A DNA stretch of 64,000 bases from JAHRAW01 sp028066695. Its GTDB lineage: Bacteria > Pseudomonadota > Gammaproteobacteria > Arenicellales > Poriferihabitantaceae. Positions 50,923 to 60,097 of the stretch are shown here, piece by piece; positions within the stretch are counted from its first letter, which is position 1, and each line of letters opens with the position of its first letter. The position numbers and the translations under genes are program-made. The notes under the pieces were generated by a model. It was not told the DNA's origin and did not search any database. It saw only the letters and a program-made list of their open reading frames with translations. The DNA lies in contig OY734803.1 in the NCBI GenBank assembly GCA_963457535.1, positions 806,001 to 870,000 on the forward strand, given 5' to 3'.

Positions 50923-52095
50923 TCATTCCCGCCGCTCCAAAAAATACAGCGCGCCGCCGGCCAGCAGCCCCCAGAACACGCCGCCGATGCCGAAAAAGGA
51001 GATTCCGGAGGCGGTTACCAGAAAAGTGACCAGCGCGGCTTCGCGCCCGCGCGCCGCCGACAGCGCCGCCAAAAGCGCGCCGGCGAGCGCGCTGAAAAGC
51101 GCCAGGCCGGCCAGCGCCTCTATCAACAGCGGCGGCGCGATGCGCAAAAACGCCACGGTGCCGCCGGCGCACAATCCGAACGCGACGCAGCCGACTCCCG
51201 CGACCATCCCCGCCCAATAACGCCGCGCCGGGTCGGGATGCGCGTCCTCGCCCGCGCACAACGCGGCGGTCAGCGCCGCCAGATTGACCGCGTGGCTGCC
51301 GAACGGCGCGGCGACCAGGCCGAACGCGCCGCTCTGTGCAAACAGCGCGCCGGGCGCCGGGCGGTAGCCGAAACTGCGCAATGTGGCGATGCCGGCGATG
51401 TTCTGCGAGGCCATGGTAATGACGAACAGCGGCAGCGCGATGCCAATCACGCCGGCCGCGCTGAATTGCGGCGCGACCCAGCGCGGCGCCGCCCACAACG
51501 GCCAGCCGCCGGATTGCGATGCGGCCGGTTCATGGGTCAGCGCGATGGCCGCGACCGCGGTGATGACCGCGGCCGGCACCGCCAGCAGCCGCCGAAAGCG
51601 CGCCACCGCGGCCCACACCAGCAGCACCGGCAGGGCCAGATGCGGCAATTCCAGCGCGGCCTCAAACGGCGCGACGCAAAGCGGCAGCAATACGCCGGCG
51701 AGCATCGCGCTCGCCAGCGGCGACGGAATCGCGGCGACCGCGCGCCCGAGCGGCTTCCACAGACCGCTCGCGACCAAAAGCGCGCCGGCGACGAGAAACG
51801 CGCCGACCGCCTCGTTGAAACCGCCGGCCGGCGCCGGAGCGGTCGCCAAAAACGCCGCGCCCGAAGTCGACCAGGCCGCGGCGACCGGCATGCGCGTGCG
51901 CATACTGAGAAAAATTCCGCACAGTCCCATGGCCACGGCCGCGGCCATCAGCCCGGACGCGGCTTCGCCGGCGTCGGCGCCGACCGCGCGCAGTCCCTGC
52001 ACCACGATGGCGTAAGAGCCGGCGCAGCCGACAAAGGCGGCGAGCAATCCGGCCGCGGCCGCCTGCCAGGAGAATTCGTCTATGATTCGCGTCAT
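50923..52095 (-). CDS. BenE-family benzoate/H+ symporter-like transporter
   Basis: 390 residues, about 11-12 membrane helices in the purine/xanthine-permease-like fold of BenE. Family segments are GLLAAFVGCAGSYAIVVQGL, MRTRMPVAAAWSTSGAAFLA, LPLFVITMASQNIAGIATL and APFGSHAVNLAALTAALCAG. The substrate in relatives is benzoate; here no aromatic-degradation genes are nearby, so substrate is open. The 50759-50922 gap downstream contains only G-rich sequence and a 7-bp inverted repeat (TCGCGGG/CCCGCGA, 50843-50865). Confidence 0.88.
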   Translation of the reverse strand: MTRIIDEFSWQAAAAGLLAAFVGCAGSYAIVVQGLRAVGADAGEAASGLMAAAVAMGLCGIFLSMRTRMPVAAAWSTSGAAFLATAPAPAGGFNEAVGAFLVAGALLVASGLWKPLGRAVAAIPSPLASAMLAGVLLPLCVAPFEAALELPHLALPVLLVWAAVARFRRLLAVPAAVITAVAAIALTHEPAASQSGGWPLWAAPRWVAPQFSAAGVIGIALPLFVITMASQNIAGIATLRSFGYRPAPGALFAQSGAFGLVAAPFGSHAVNLAALTAALCAGEDAHPDPARRYWAGMVAGVGCVAFGLCAGGTVAFLRIAPPLLIEALAGLALFSALAGALLAALSAARGREAALVTFLVTASGISFFGIGGVFWGLLAGGALYFLERRE

Positions 52096-52155
52096 TTATG
52101 ATTTGTTGCGTGGGGGGCGCTGTGGTATTGTAGCCGCGCGCGCCTCCCGCCGCCC

Positions 52156-52992
52156 ATGCAACTCCCCATGCAAATCAAAGACAAAATCGCCGTAGTAACC
52201 GGCGCGGCGCGCGGCATCGGCTTTGCGGTCGCGGCGCGCCTCGCAAAATCGGGGGCGCGCGCGGTCGCGCTGGTGGACAGCGCGCCCGAGGCCGACTGCG
52301 AAAAAGCGGCGGGCGAAATCAACCGCGCCGCCGGCGCCGAAGTCGCGCGCGTTTTTCGCGGCGATGTTTGCGACGCGGCGTTTCGCGCCGAGGTTTTTTC
52401 GCGGATGGAAAAAGAGCACAAAGATTGCGCGCGCATCTGCGTGCCGGCCGCCGGCATTTTGCGCGACGCGATGTCGGTGAAAATCGGCCGCGAAAACGGC
52501 GACGCGCAAATCTACGACGAGGAATTGTTTCGCCGCGTGTTGGAAGTCAATTTATTGCACCCGGTCTACTGGGCGATGCAGATGACCGCGCGCATCGCCG
52601 AGTTGCGCCACCGCGCCGGCGCGAAAAAATGGCGAACCGACGAGCCGCTGCAGGGCGCGTGCGTGTTCATCGGCTCGGTCTCCTCGCGCGGCAACCGCGG
52701 GCAGATTTCCTATGCCAGCGCAAAATCCGCGCTCAGCGCCGCGGCGAAGACGCTGAATTTGGAGGGCATGTTTCACGGCGTGCAGACCAAGATTTTGCAT
52801 CCGGGCCTGGTGGACACGCCGATGGCCGCGCAAATCCCCGAAGAGCAACTGGAAAAATATCTGCTTCCGCAGATTTCCATCGGGCGGCTGATCGCGCCCG
52901 AGGAAGTCGCCGACGCGGCCGCGATGCTGATAGAAAGCCCGGCGGTCTCGGGGCCGCTGTGGATTGACGGCGGCATGCGGCCGATGGCCTAA
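52156..52992 (+). CDS. SDR-family NAD(P)-dependent oxidoreductase
   Basis: 278 residues from ATG 52156; ATG 52168 is also possible. Rossmann nucleotide motif TGAARGIG (15-22), catalytic serine near 174-177 in IGSVSSRGN and YxxxK at Y186/K190 in SYASAKSA; the C-terminus has SGPLWIDGGM. The usual NNAG motif is replaced by VPAAG, a departure in the stabilising strand. Likely a 3-oxoacyl-ACP-reductase-like enzyme of unknown substrate. Monocistronic-looking, 39 bases before the pterin dehydratase gene. Confidence 0.88.
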   Translation: MQLPMQIKDKIAVVTGAARGIGFAVAARLAKSGARAVALVDSAPEADCEKAAGEINRAAGAEVARVFRGDVCDAAFRAEVFSRMEKEHKDCARICVPAAGILRDAMSVKIGRENGDAQIYDEELFRRVLEVNLLHPVYWAMQMTARIAELRHRAGAKKWRTDEPLQGACVFIGSVSSRGNRGQISYASAKSALSAAAKTLNLEGMFHGVQTKILHPGLVDTPMAAQIPEEQLEKYLLPQISIGRLIAPEEVADAAAMLIESPAVSGPLWIDGGMRPMA

Positions 52993-53031
52993 TCGCGGCC
53001 GCCACCATTTCACTCCCACCGGAACATTAAC

Positions 53032-53331
53032 ATGCCCGAACCCAAACTTCGCGTGGACGAAATCGCGCGCGCGCTCGCCGAATTGAACCGCACCGCCGAC
53101 CCAGCATGGGAAGTCGCCGGGGACGCGCTGCACAAAGTTTTCGTGTTTGAAAACTTCATCGCCGCGTTCGGCTTCATGACCGGCGCCGCGCTCGCCGCCG
53201 AAAAGATGAACCACCACCCGGAGTGGAGCAATGTCTATAAAACCGTGGACATTACGCTGCGCACGCACGAGTCGGGCGGCATCACCCAATTGGATTTTGA
53301 TCTGGCCGCGCGGATGGAGGCGCTGGCATGA
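53032..53331 (+). CDS. phhB: 4a-hydroxytetrahydrobiopterin dehydratase (PCD/DCoH)
   Basis: 99 residues, the usual length. The signature KMNHHPEWSNVYKTVDITL, with H61/H62 in the active site, and the C-terminal THESGGITQLDFDLA are complete. It dehydrates 4a-hydroxytetrahydropterin formed by aromatic amino acid hydroxylases. No phenylalanine hydroxylase gene is in the window, so the role could also be in pterin/molybdopterin metabolism. Confidence 0.92.
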   Translation: MPEPKLRVDEIARALAELNRTADPAWEVAGDALHKVFVFENFIAAFGFMTGAALAAEKMNHHPEWSNVYKTVDITLRTHESGGITQLDFDLAARMEALA

Positions 53332-53354
53332 CGCGCCGCGCGCGCTGACGCGCG

Positions 53355-56084
53355 GTGCGCGCGCAAATTTTAGACGCCTTGGCCGGCGGCGCCTGCGTCG
53401 TCACTCCGACCGCCCGGCTCGCGCGCGAAATTCGCCGGCAATTTGACCGCGCGCGGCAGGACCTCGGCATGCGCGCCTGGGAGAGCGCCGATGTGCTGCC
53501 GTTTGACGCGTTCGCGCAGCGTCTTTGGCGCGCGCACCGCAGGCCGGAATTGCTGCTGAACGAATGGCAGTTGCGCGCCGCCTGGGAAAGCATCATCCGC
53601 GGCGACATTCAACACCGCGATGTGGCGCCGCTTTGGAACACGCATGCCACCGCGCAACTCGCGGTCGGCGCGTGGCGGCTGGCGCGCGAGTGGCGCATTT
53701 CGCCGCAGGACTGCGCCGCCTCGGCGCACGAAGACCACCGCCGCTGGGCGCGCTGGGCGCAACGCTATCAAAAACGCTGCGCCGAGCGCAACTGGACCGA
53801 CGCGCACTGCATCGCCGGCAAACTCGCGGCGATGCCGCACCGCGGCGGCGCGCCGCCGCATGCCGGAAAAGTCCCCGGAAAAATCATCGCCGCCGGTTTT
53901 GACCGGCTCCTCCCGCAGCAAAAAGCGCTGCTGGACGCGCTGCGAAACGGCGGTTGCGAAGTGGAAGTGGAAGCGCCGCAACAAAAAAATTCCGGCGGGG
54001 CATCCGCGCCGGAAATGCGCGCATGCAAAAACCCGGCGGACGAATGGCTGCAAGCCGCGCGCTGGGCGCGCGACAAACTGCGCGCGTCTCCGCATGCGCG
54101 CATCGCCATAGTCGCGCCCAATCTGGAGCGCGCGGCGCGCGCGATTGAATACGCCTGCCGGCAAATCCTCCGCCCGCGCGAGATGCTCGCGCCGGGGCTG
54201 CGCGCCGACTTGCCCTACAACATCGCGCTCGGCGGCGCGCTCGGCGAATACCCGGTGGCGCGCGCCGCGCTGGATGCGCTCGCGCCGTTTTCCGGCGCGC
54301 CGCTGCCGGCGGAAACGCTGAGCCGCCTGTTGCGCTCGCCGTTTTTGCGCGGCGCCGAATCGGAGGCGGCCGCGCGCGGCCGGCGCGAGCGGTGGTGCCG
54401 GCGGAACTTGCCGTATCAAGTGCGTTTTCAAACATTGCTGCGCGAAATTGCAAAAGAAAATCCGCGCGCGCCGAGTTGCCCGATTCTGCAAAAATCGCTC
54501 GGCGAGGCCGCGCCGCTGTTGCGGCACATTAAAGAAAAACATTCGCCCGGTTTTTGGGCGCAGGCGTTCACCGACTGGCTGCGCCATCTCGGCTGGCCCG
54601 GCGAGCGCGCGCTTGACAGCGACGAATACCAGACCGCGCGCGCCACCCGCCGCGAACTGCGAAACCTCGCCTCGCTGGAAGCCACGGCCGCGCCGATGCG
54701 CGCGCCGGACGCGCTCGCCTGGCTGCAGCGCCGCCTCGCCGAGCAGATGTTTCAAGTGGAAGTGCATGACACTTCGGTGCAGGTGCTCAGCGTGCGCGAG
54801 GCCGCCGGGCAGCGTTTTGACGCGCTGTGGTTCGGCGGCCTGGTGGAGGCCGACTGGCCGCCGCCGCGCAGCCCGAATCCGTTCATCGCCGCGCGGCTGC
54901 AGCAGCGCGCCGGCGTGCCGGGCGCGTCGGTGGACGGCGCGCGCGAATACGCGCTGCAGCAGCAGCGGCGTCTGCTCGCCTCGGCCGATGAAGCGGTTTT
55001 TTCGTATCCGAAAACCGAGGACGATATTCCGGCCGAGCCGAGCGCGCTGCCGGGCATCGATATTGGCATCGGGAAATTTTTTGCCGCGGTTTCCGAAAAT
55101 GATGATGAAGACGCGCGCGCGCCTTGCGACACGCCGGCGGAAATTTTTTACGCGCACAAACCCGAACTCCAAACCTTCACCGACGCGCGCGCCCCCGCGC
55201 TCGCGCCGGGCGGCGCGCCCGGCGGAGTCGCGGTCATTGAACACCAGGCGCAATGCCCGTTTCGCGCGTTCGCCACGCACCGCCTCGGCGCGACTGATGC
55301 CACCGACAATGAACAGGGACTCGCGCCCTACCAGCGCGGCAGTCTGCTGCATCGCGCGCTGCAGTTGCTGTGGGAAAAAATCGAAACTTCCGAAAATCTG
55401 CATGCGCTTTCGCCGGAACAACTGCGCGAAGCCGTGGACAGTGCGGTCGCAAAAGTCTGCAACAACCCCCGCTTCACCGGCGGATGCGGCGCGCGTTTTT
55501 TGCAGGCGCAGGCGAAGTGGGCCGGCGACACGCTGCAGGAATGGCTGGAAAACGAAAAGCGCCGCGCCGTTGCGTTTCGCGCGCATCAATTGGAGCAGAC
55601 CGCCAAGTTGCAACTCGGCGAACTGGAATTGACCATGCAAATCGACCGCATAGACAAATTGGAAGACGGCGCGCTCGCGCTGATTGATTACAAAACCGGC
55701 GGCGGCGCGGGCGCCGGCGACTGGGGCGGCGCGCGCCCGAGGTCGCCGCAACTGCCGCTCTACGCGCTCGCGCAAAACAACGCGCCGCTGGCCGCGCTCG
55801 CCTACGGCCGGGTGCGGCGCGGCGAATGCGCGTTTCGCGGAGTCGCGCGCGACGCCGGTTTCATTGAGAGTCGCGGCGCGCAGGCGAATTTGCCGCCGCC
55901 CGAAAAACACCGCGCGCTGAATCACTTCGCCGACTGGGACGAAATGCTCGCGCACTGGCGCGCCGAGTTGCCGGAACTCGCGCGCGAATTTCTCGGCGGC
56001 GACGCGCGCGTCGCGCCGCTGCGCGGCGCCTGCGACCACTGCGGCCTGCACGGGTTGTGCCGCGTGGACGCGGGGGAATTTTAA
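53355..56084 (+). CDS. AddB-like PD-(D/E)XK nuclease/inactive helicase (TIGR03623-type DNA repair protein)
   Basis: 909 residues from GTG 53355. The N-terminal half is UvrD-like but lacks a Walker A lysine motif, opening with VVTPTARLAREIRRQF. The C-terminal nuclease has MQIDRIDKLEDGALALIDYKTG, with the catalytic D and IDYK at about residues 763-779. Four cysteines, one in QCPFRAF (~633) and three in CDHCGLHGLC (~892-901), fit the AddB-type iron-sulfur staple. With the next gene it should process double-strand breaks and degrade foreign DNA. Its TAA overlaps the next ATG (TAATG). recBCD was not seen. Confidence 0.87.
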   Translation: MRAQILDALAGGACVVTPTARLAREIRRQFDRARQDLGMRAWESADVLPFDAFAQRLWRAHRRPELLLNEWQLRAAWESIIRGDIQHRDVAPLWNTHATAQLAVGAWRLAREWRISPQDCAASAHEDHRRWARWAQRYQKRCAERNWTDAHCIAGKLAAMPHRGGAPPHAGKVPGKIIAAGFDRLLPQQKALLDALRNGGCEVEVEAPQQKNSGGASAPEMRACKNPADEWLQAARWARDKLRASPHARIAIVAPNLERAARAIEYACRQILRPREMLAPGLRADLPYNIALGGALGEYPVARAALDALAPFSGAPLPAETLSRLLRSPFLRGAESEAAARGRRERWCRRNLPYQVRFQTLLREIAKENPRAPSCPILQKSLGEAAPLLRHIKEKHSPGFWAQAFTDWLRHLGWPGERALDSDEYQTARATRRELRNLASLEATAAPMRAPDALAWLQRRLAEQMFQVEVHDTSVQVLSVREAAGQRFDALWFGGLVEADWPPPRSPNPFIAARLQQRAGVPGASVDGAREYALQQQRRLLASADEAVFSYPKTEDDIPAEPSALPGIDIGIGKFFAAVSENDDEDARAPCDTPAEIFYAHKPELQTFTDARAPALAPGGAPGGVAVIEHQAQCPFRAFATHRLGATDATDNEQGLAPYQRGSLLHRALQLLWEKIETSENLHALSPEQLREAVDSAVAKVCNNPRFTGGCGARFLQAQAKWAGDTLQEWLENEKRRAVAFRAHQLEQTAKLQLGELELTMQIDRIDKLEDGALALIDYKTGGGAGAGDWGGARPRSPQLPLYALAQNNAPLAALAYGRVRRGECAFRGVARDAGFIESRGAQANLPPPEKHRALNHFADWDEMLAHWRAELPELAREFLGGDARVAPLRGACDHCGLHGLCRVDAGEF

Positions 56085-59000
56085 TGGCGCGCCCGCCCGA
56101 CCACGCCGCCCGCGAACGCGCGCTGGATCCGGCGCGCTCGTTCATCGTGCAGGCGCCGGCCGGCTCCGGCAAAACCGAATTGCTGGTGCGGCGTTATCTG
56201 ACACTGCTCGCGCATGTGGACGCGCCCGAAAAAATTCTGGCGATCACCTTCACCAAAAAGGCCACCGCGGAAATGCGCGCGCGGGTTTTGGACGCGCTGC
56301 AGCGCGCGCGCGTGGAAAAAGAAAATGAAAAAACCGCCGGGGGAAATGAAAATGAAAAAACCGCCGCGGAAAATGCCGGCAGCCCCGAATTGCTCGCAAT
56401 TGCCGCGGCCGCGCTCGCCAATGACGCGCGGCGCAAATGGAATTTGCGCGCGAACACGCGGCGGCTGCAGATTCACACCATAGACGCGTTTTGCAACGAG
56501 TTGGTGCGGCGCATGCCGTGGTCGGCGCGTTTCGGCGCGCCGCCGGAAGTCATGGATGCGCCGGCGCAACTGCACCGGCGCGCGGCGAAACGCGCGCTGG
56601 ACCGCATAGAGGAGGACGAGTGGGAATCGTGCTGCGCGCAACTGCTGGAACTCGCCGACGCCGACTGGCCGCGCGCGCGCGATTTGCTGGCGGCGATGCT
56701 GGAGAAACGCGGCCAGTGGATGCCGCTCGGGCGCGGCGCCGGGCGCGAATCGCTGGAGCGCATGTGGGGCGAGCGCGTGGACGCCGAATTGCGGCGCATT
56801 GACGCGTGCTTCGCGCAAGAGTTGCGCGGCGAAATCATGGAACTTGCGAAATTCGCCGCGGAAAACATTCGCGCGCAGGGCGGAGAAAAATTTGCGGCAT
56901 TGCATGACGCGGAAGATTTTCCCGAAGCAAACGCGCGATGCGTCGGGCAATGGCACGCGCTCGCCGATTTTTTGCTGACGCAAAGCGGCGGACTGCGAAA
57001 ACGCGTCACCAAGACCGACGGTTTTCCCCCGGAGAAAAAATTAGAGAAAGAAAAAATGCAGGCGTTGCTCGCGCAACTGCAAGCGCAGCCCGGCGCGGCC
57101 GATGCGCTCGCCGCGGCGCGCCGCCTGCCGAACGCGCGTTTCGGCGAGGCCGAATGGAAATCGGTTTCCGAATTGATGAAACTGCTGCGGCTCACCGTCA
57201 GCGAATTGTATTTGCTGTTCACCGAGCAAAACCGCGCCGACTTCACCGAGTTGACGCAGCGCGCCGAAATCGCGCTCGGAGACGAAGACAGCCCGTCCGA
57301 CCTCGCGCTGGTCTTTGACCACCGCATAGAGCACCTGCTGATGGACGAGTTTCAGGACACTTCCACTTCGCACATTGAATTGCTCGCCGGCTTGACGCGC
57401 GGCTGGCAGCGCGGCGACGGCCGCACCGCGTTTTTTGTCGGCGACCCGATGCAGTCCATTTACCGCTTTCGCGAGGCTGAAGTCGCGAACTTTTTGCATG
57501 TGCGCGAACGCGGCCTCGGCATGCTCGCCTTTGAACCGGTCGCGCTGCAGTCCAATTTTCGCTCGGCGCCGCCGCTGGTGGAATGGTTCAACCGCACCTT
57601 CCAACGCGTGCTGCCGAAACACGACGACATCGCCGAAAGCGCGGTGCGCTACACCGAGGCGCGCGCGCATGCCGAAGATGATGATGAAGATGAAGGCGGC
57701 GTGCATGTTCATGCCGGCATCGGGCGCGACGCGCGGCGCGAGGCCGATGCGGTCGCGGCCGCGGTGGAGGAAACGCTGCAACGCGAGGAGAGCGAACACA
57801 CCATCGCCGTGCTCGGCCGCGCGCGCGCGCATTTGCATGAAGTCGCGGCCGCGCTGCGCCGCCGCGGAGTCGCGTTTCAGGCGGTGGATTTGGAAAAACT
57901 CGGCGCGCGCCCGGCGATTCGCGACCTGACCGCGCTGACGCGCGCGCTCGCGCAGCCGGCCGACCGCATCGCCTGGCTCAGCGTGCTGCGCGCGCCGTGG
58001 TGCGGCATGACACTCGCCGATCTCGCCGCGCTCGCCGCCGACAGCGAGCGCGGCGCGCCGCTGCCCGAATTGTGGCGCGATGAAAAACGCCGCGCTTTAA
58101 TGTCCGAAGACGGCCGCGCGCGCCTGCGAAAACTGCGCGGCGCGCTTGACGGCGCGCTCGCGCGGCGCGGGCGAACCGGCATGCGGCAAAACGTGGAGGC
58201 CGCCTGGCTCGCGCTCGGCGGGCCGGCCGCGGTGGAATCGCGCGCCGATTTGGACGACTGCCACCGCTATCTGGATTTGATAGAGCAATTGGAAGACGCG
58301 CGCATGGAAATCACCGCCGGAAATCTGGCCGAGGCTTCCGAAAATTTATGGGCGCGCGCCGGCGGCGAGGCGCGCGTGCAGTTGCTGACCATTCACAAAG
58401 CGAAAGGCCTGGAATTTGACAGCGTGTTTTTGCCGGGACTCGGGCGCGGACGCGGGCGGCGCGAAGACGAATTGCTGAGGTGGGAAAAACTTCCGGGGCA
58501 ACTTTTGATCGCGCCGTTTCCGTCCAGCACCGATAAGAGCAATCCGTTCTACCGCTACCTCGCGCACCTGGACGCGCTGCAGGAACGCAACGAAGACGGC
58601 CGCCTGCTGTATGTCGCGTGCACGCGCGCGCGCAAACATTTGCATTTGTTCAGCGGCGTGGACGCGAAAGACGGCGAGCCGTCTTCGCCGCGCGCCGGTT
58701 CGCTGCTGGAATTGTTGTGGCCGCTTTTGCGCGGCGATTTTGCAAACGCGGCGCGGCATGCGGAGAGCGAAGACGGCGGCGGCGATGAAGAAGGCGCGGC
58801 GCCGGGCGCGCCCGAATTAAAAAAATTCCCGACGGAATGGTCGCCGCCGGAATTGCCGGCCGGCATTGAAACGGCGCGCGCGGCCGAAGACGCCGGTAGC
58901 GGCGACGAGGAAATTGAATTTTCCTGGGCCGGCGAAATCGCGCGCGCGCGCGGCGTGGTCATCCATGAAATCCTGCAGCATTTTGACGCGGACGCGCCGC

Positions 59001-59452
59001 ATGATGACGCGCCGGAAAAATTATGGCGCCGCCAACTCGCGCAGCATGGCGTTCCCGAAGCGCAACTGGAGGCCGCGCTCGCGCATGTCGCCGCGGCCGT
59101 GGACAACGCGCGCCGCGACGAAAAAGCCGCGTGGATTTTTTCGCGCGCGCACAGCGGCATTCGCGCCGAATGGCCGCTCACCGGCGTGATTGACGGCGCC
59201 GCCCGGCATGTAGTCATTGACCGCAGTTTCATAGACGAAAACGGCGTCCGCTGGATCATAGATTTCAAATCCGGCCGCCACGAAGGCGGCGACGCCGACG
59301 CTTTTTTGGACCGCGAATTGGAGCGGCACGAGCGGCAATTGCGCGTGTATTTGCGCGTCGTGCGGCAACTGGAAGAGAAACGCGAGGTGCGCGCCGCGCT
59401 GTATTTTCCGGCGCTTTGCGGGTGGCGCGAACTAAAGTCCGCGCAAGAGTGA
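56084..59452 (+). CDS. AddA/RecB-like UvrD-family helicase-nuclease
   Basis: 1122 residues from ATG 56084. Walker A is QAPAGSGKTELLVRRY (~residue 23), then AITFTKKATAEMRARV, motif II LLMDEFQDTSTSHIELL (~420), motif III/IV FVGDPMQSIYRFREAE and SNFRS, and motif VI LLYVACTRARKHL. The C-terminal PD-(D/E)XK nuclease has WIIDFKSGRHEGGD (~1055). It is the ATP-driven motor and second nuclease of the AddAB-like complex with the upstream gene. Residues ~80-97 carry a nine-residue tandem duplication (ENEKTA...), from a 27-bp repeat. Confidence 0.92.
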   Translation: MARPPDHAARERALDPARSFIVQAPAGSGKTELLVRRYLTLLAHVDAPEKILAITFTKKATAEMRARVLDALQRARVEKENEKTAGGNENEKTAAENAGSPELLAIAAAALANDARRKWNLRANTRRLQIHTIDAFCNELVRRMPWSARFGAPPEVMDAPAQLHRRAAKRALDRIEEDEWESCCAQLLELADADWPRARDLLAAMLEKRGQWMPLGRGAGRESLERMWGERVDAELRRIDACFAQELRGEIMELAKFAAENIRAQGGEKFAALHDAEDFPEANARCVGQWHALADFLLTQSGGLRKRVTKTDGFPPEKKLEKEKMQALLAQLQAQPGAADALAAARRLPNARFGEAEWKSVSELMKLLRLTVSELYLLFTEQNRADFTELTQRAEIALGDEDSPSDLALVFDHRIEHLLMDEFQDTSTSHIELLAGLTRGWQRGDGRTAFFVGDPMQSIYRFREAEVANFLHVRERGLGMLAFEPVALQSNFRSAPPLVEWFNRTFQRVLPKHDDIAESAVRYTEARAHAEDDDEDEGGVHVHAGIGRDARREADAVAAAVEETLQREESEHTIAVLGRARAHLHEVAAALRRRGVAFQAVDLEKLGARPAIRDLTALTRALAQPADRIAWLSVLRAPWCGMTLADLAALAADSERGAPLPELWRDEKRRALMSEDGRARLRKLRGALDGALARRGRTGMRQNVEAAWLALGGPAAVESRADLDDCHRYLDLIEQLEDARMEITAGNLAEASENLWARAGGEARVQLLTIHKAKGLEFDSVFLPGLGRGRGRREDELLRWEKLPGQLLIAPFPSSTDKSNPFYRYLAHLDALQERNEDGRLLYVACTRARKHLHLFSGVDAKDGEPSSPRAGSLLELLWPLLRGDFANAARHAESEDGGGDEEGAAPGAPELKKFPTEWSPPELPAGIETARAAEDAGSGDEEIEFSWAGEIARARGVVIHEILQHFDADAPHDDAPEKLWRRQLAQHGVPEAQLEAALAHVAAAVDNARRDEKAAWIFSRAHSGIRAEWPLTGVIDGAARHVVIDRSFIDENGVRWIIDFKSGRHEGGDADAFLDRELERHERQLRVYLRVVRQLEEKREVRAALYFPALCGWRELKSAQE
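56321..56374 (+). repeat. 27-bp tandem duplication inside the AddA-like gene
   Basis: Two adjacent 27-base copies (56321-56347 and 56348-56374), differing at three positions, encode ENEKTAGGN and ENEKTAAEN. The frame is kept. It lies just after the helicase motif Ia region, in a likely surface loop. Confidence 0.75.
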
Positions 59453-59456
59453 AACC

Positions 59457-60029
59457 TTAAGCGCGCGCGATTCGCGCCTGCAAAAATCCGAGAACAACGC
59501 GGTAGGCCGGCAAAAACAACAGCACCGACACGATGGTTTTAAAGGCGAGGTCAACCGCGGCGACTTCCGGCCAGTTCGCCGCCATGAACGCATCTTCCGA
59601 GCGGTAAAACGCGGCCGCGAAAAACACATAGGTGTCTATGATGTTGGCGAAAAAAGTGGAGACCAGCGGCGCCATCCACCACGACTTCGCGCGCTCGCGA
59701 ATTTTTTGAAACACCGATATGTCCAGCAACTGCCCGGCCAAATACGCGCAGCCGCTCGCAATGCCGATGCGCCAGCCGGCCAGCAGCGCGCTGATAACAA
59801 GCGCCGGCACATACGCAACCGCGACTATCACGCGCGCGTTTTGCTGCGTGGACAGGCGCACGGTTAAGTCGGTGGCGAGGATCGCCAGCGGAAACACGAA
59901 CATGCCCCAGGTGAAGTCGTAACCGCCGACGCTCGCGGTGAACTGCACCGCGTAATTCGCCAGCGCGATCACCGCGATGTGAAACAGCACCAAACGGCGC
60001 ACCAGTTTTTTATTGATGCGCGCGTTCAT
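59457..60029 (-). CDS. Queuosine precursor transporter (VUT/YhhQ family)
   Basis: 190 residues, six membrane helices. Family segments: FVFPLAILATDLTVRLS, AYLAGQLLDISVFQKIR and STFFANIIDTYVFF. YhhQ imports 7-cyano-7-deazaguanine or related queuosine precursors. ATG 60029 is 68 bases from the divergent formaldehyde dehydrogenase start. Its stop lies five bases beyond the convergent AddA-like gene. Confidence 0.88.
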   Translation of the reverse strand: MNARINKKLVRRLVLFHIAVIALANYAVQFTASVGGYDFTWGMFVFPLAILATDLTVRLSTQQNARVIVAVAYVPALVISALLAGWRIGIASGCAYLAGQLLDISVFQKIRERAKSWWMAPLVSTFFANIIDTYVFFAAAFYRSEDAFMAANWPEVAAVDLAFKTIVSVLLFLPAYRVVLGFLQARIARA

Positions 60030-60051
60030 TCGGGGCGGCGCGCATGTCGGC

Positions 60052-60057
60052 TATACT
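60052..60057 (+). promoter_or_regulatory. -10 element for the formaldehyde dehydrogenase gene
   Basis: TATACT 40 bases before ATG 60098, with a weak TTCGGG 17 bases upstream. It lies in the divergent gap with the queuosine-precursor transporter gene. Confidence 0.4.
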
Positions 60058-60097
60058 GGCATGTCCGCTCCACTGCAAACAACACCGGAGGCATCCC

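Noticed and set aside
53370..56051. An 893-codon open frame antisense to the AddB-like gene
   Set aside because: Low-complexity Arg/Ala-rich translation; the sense gene has nuclease and Fe-S motifs.
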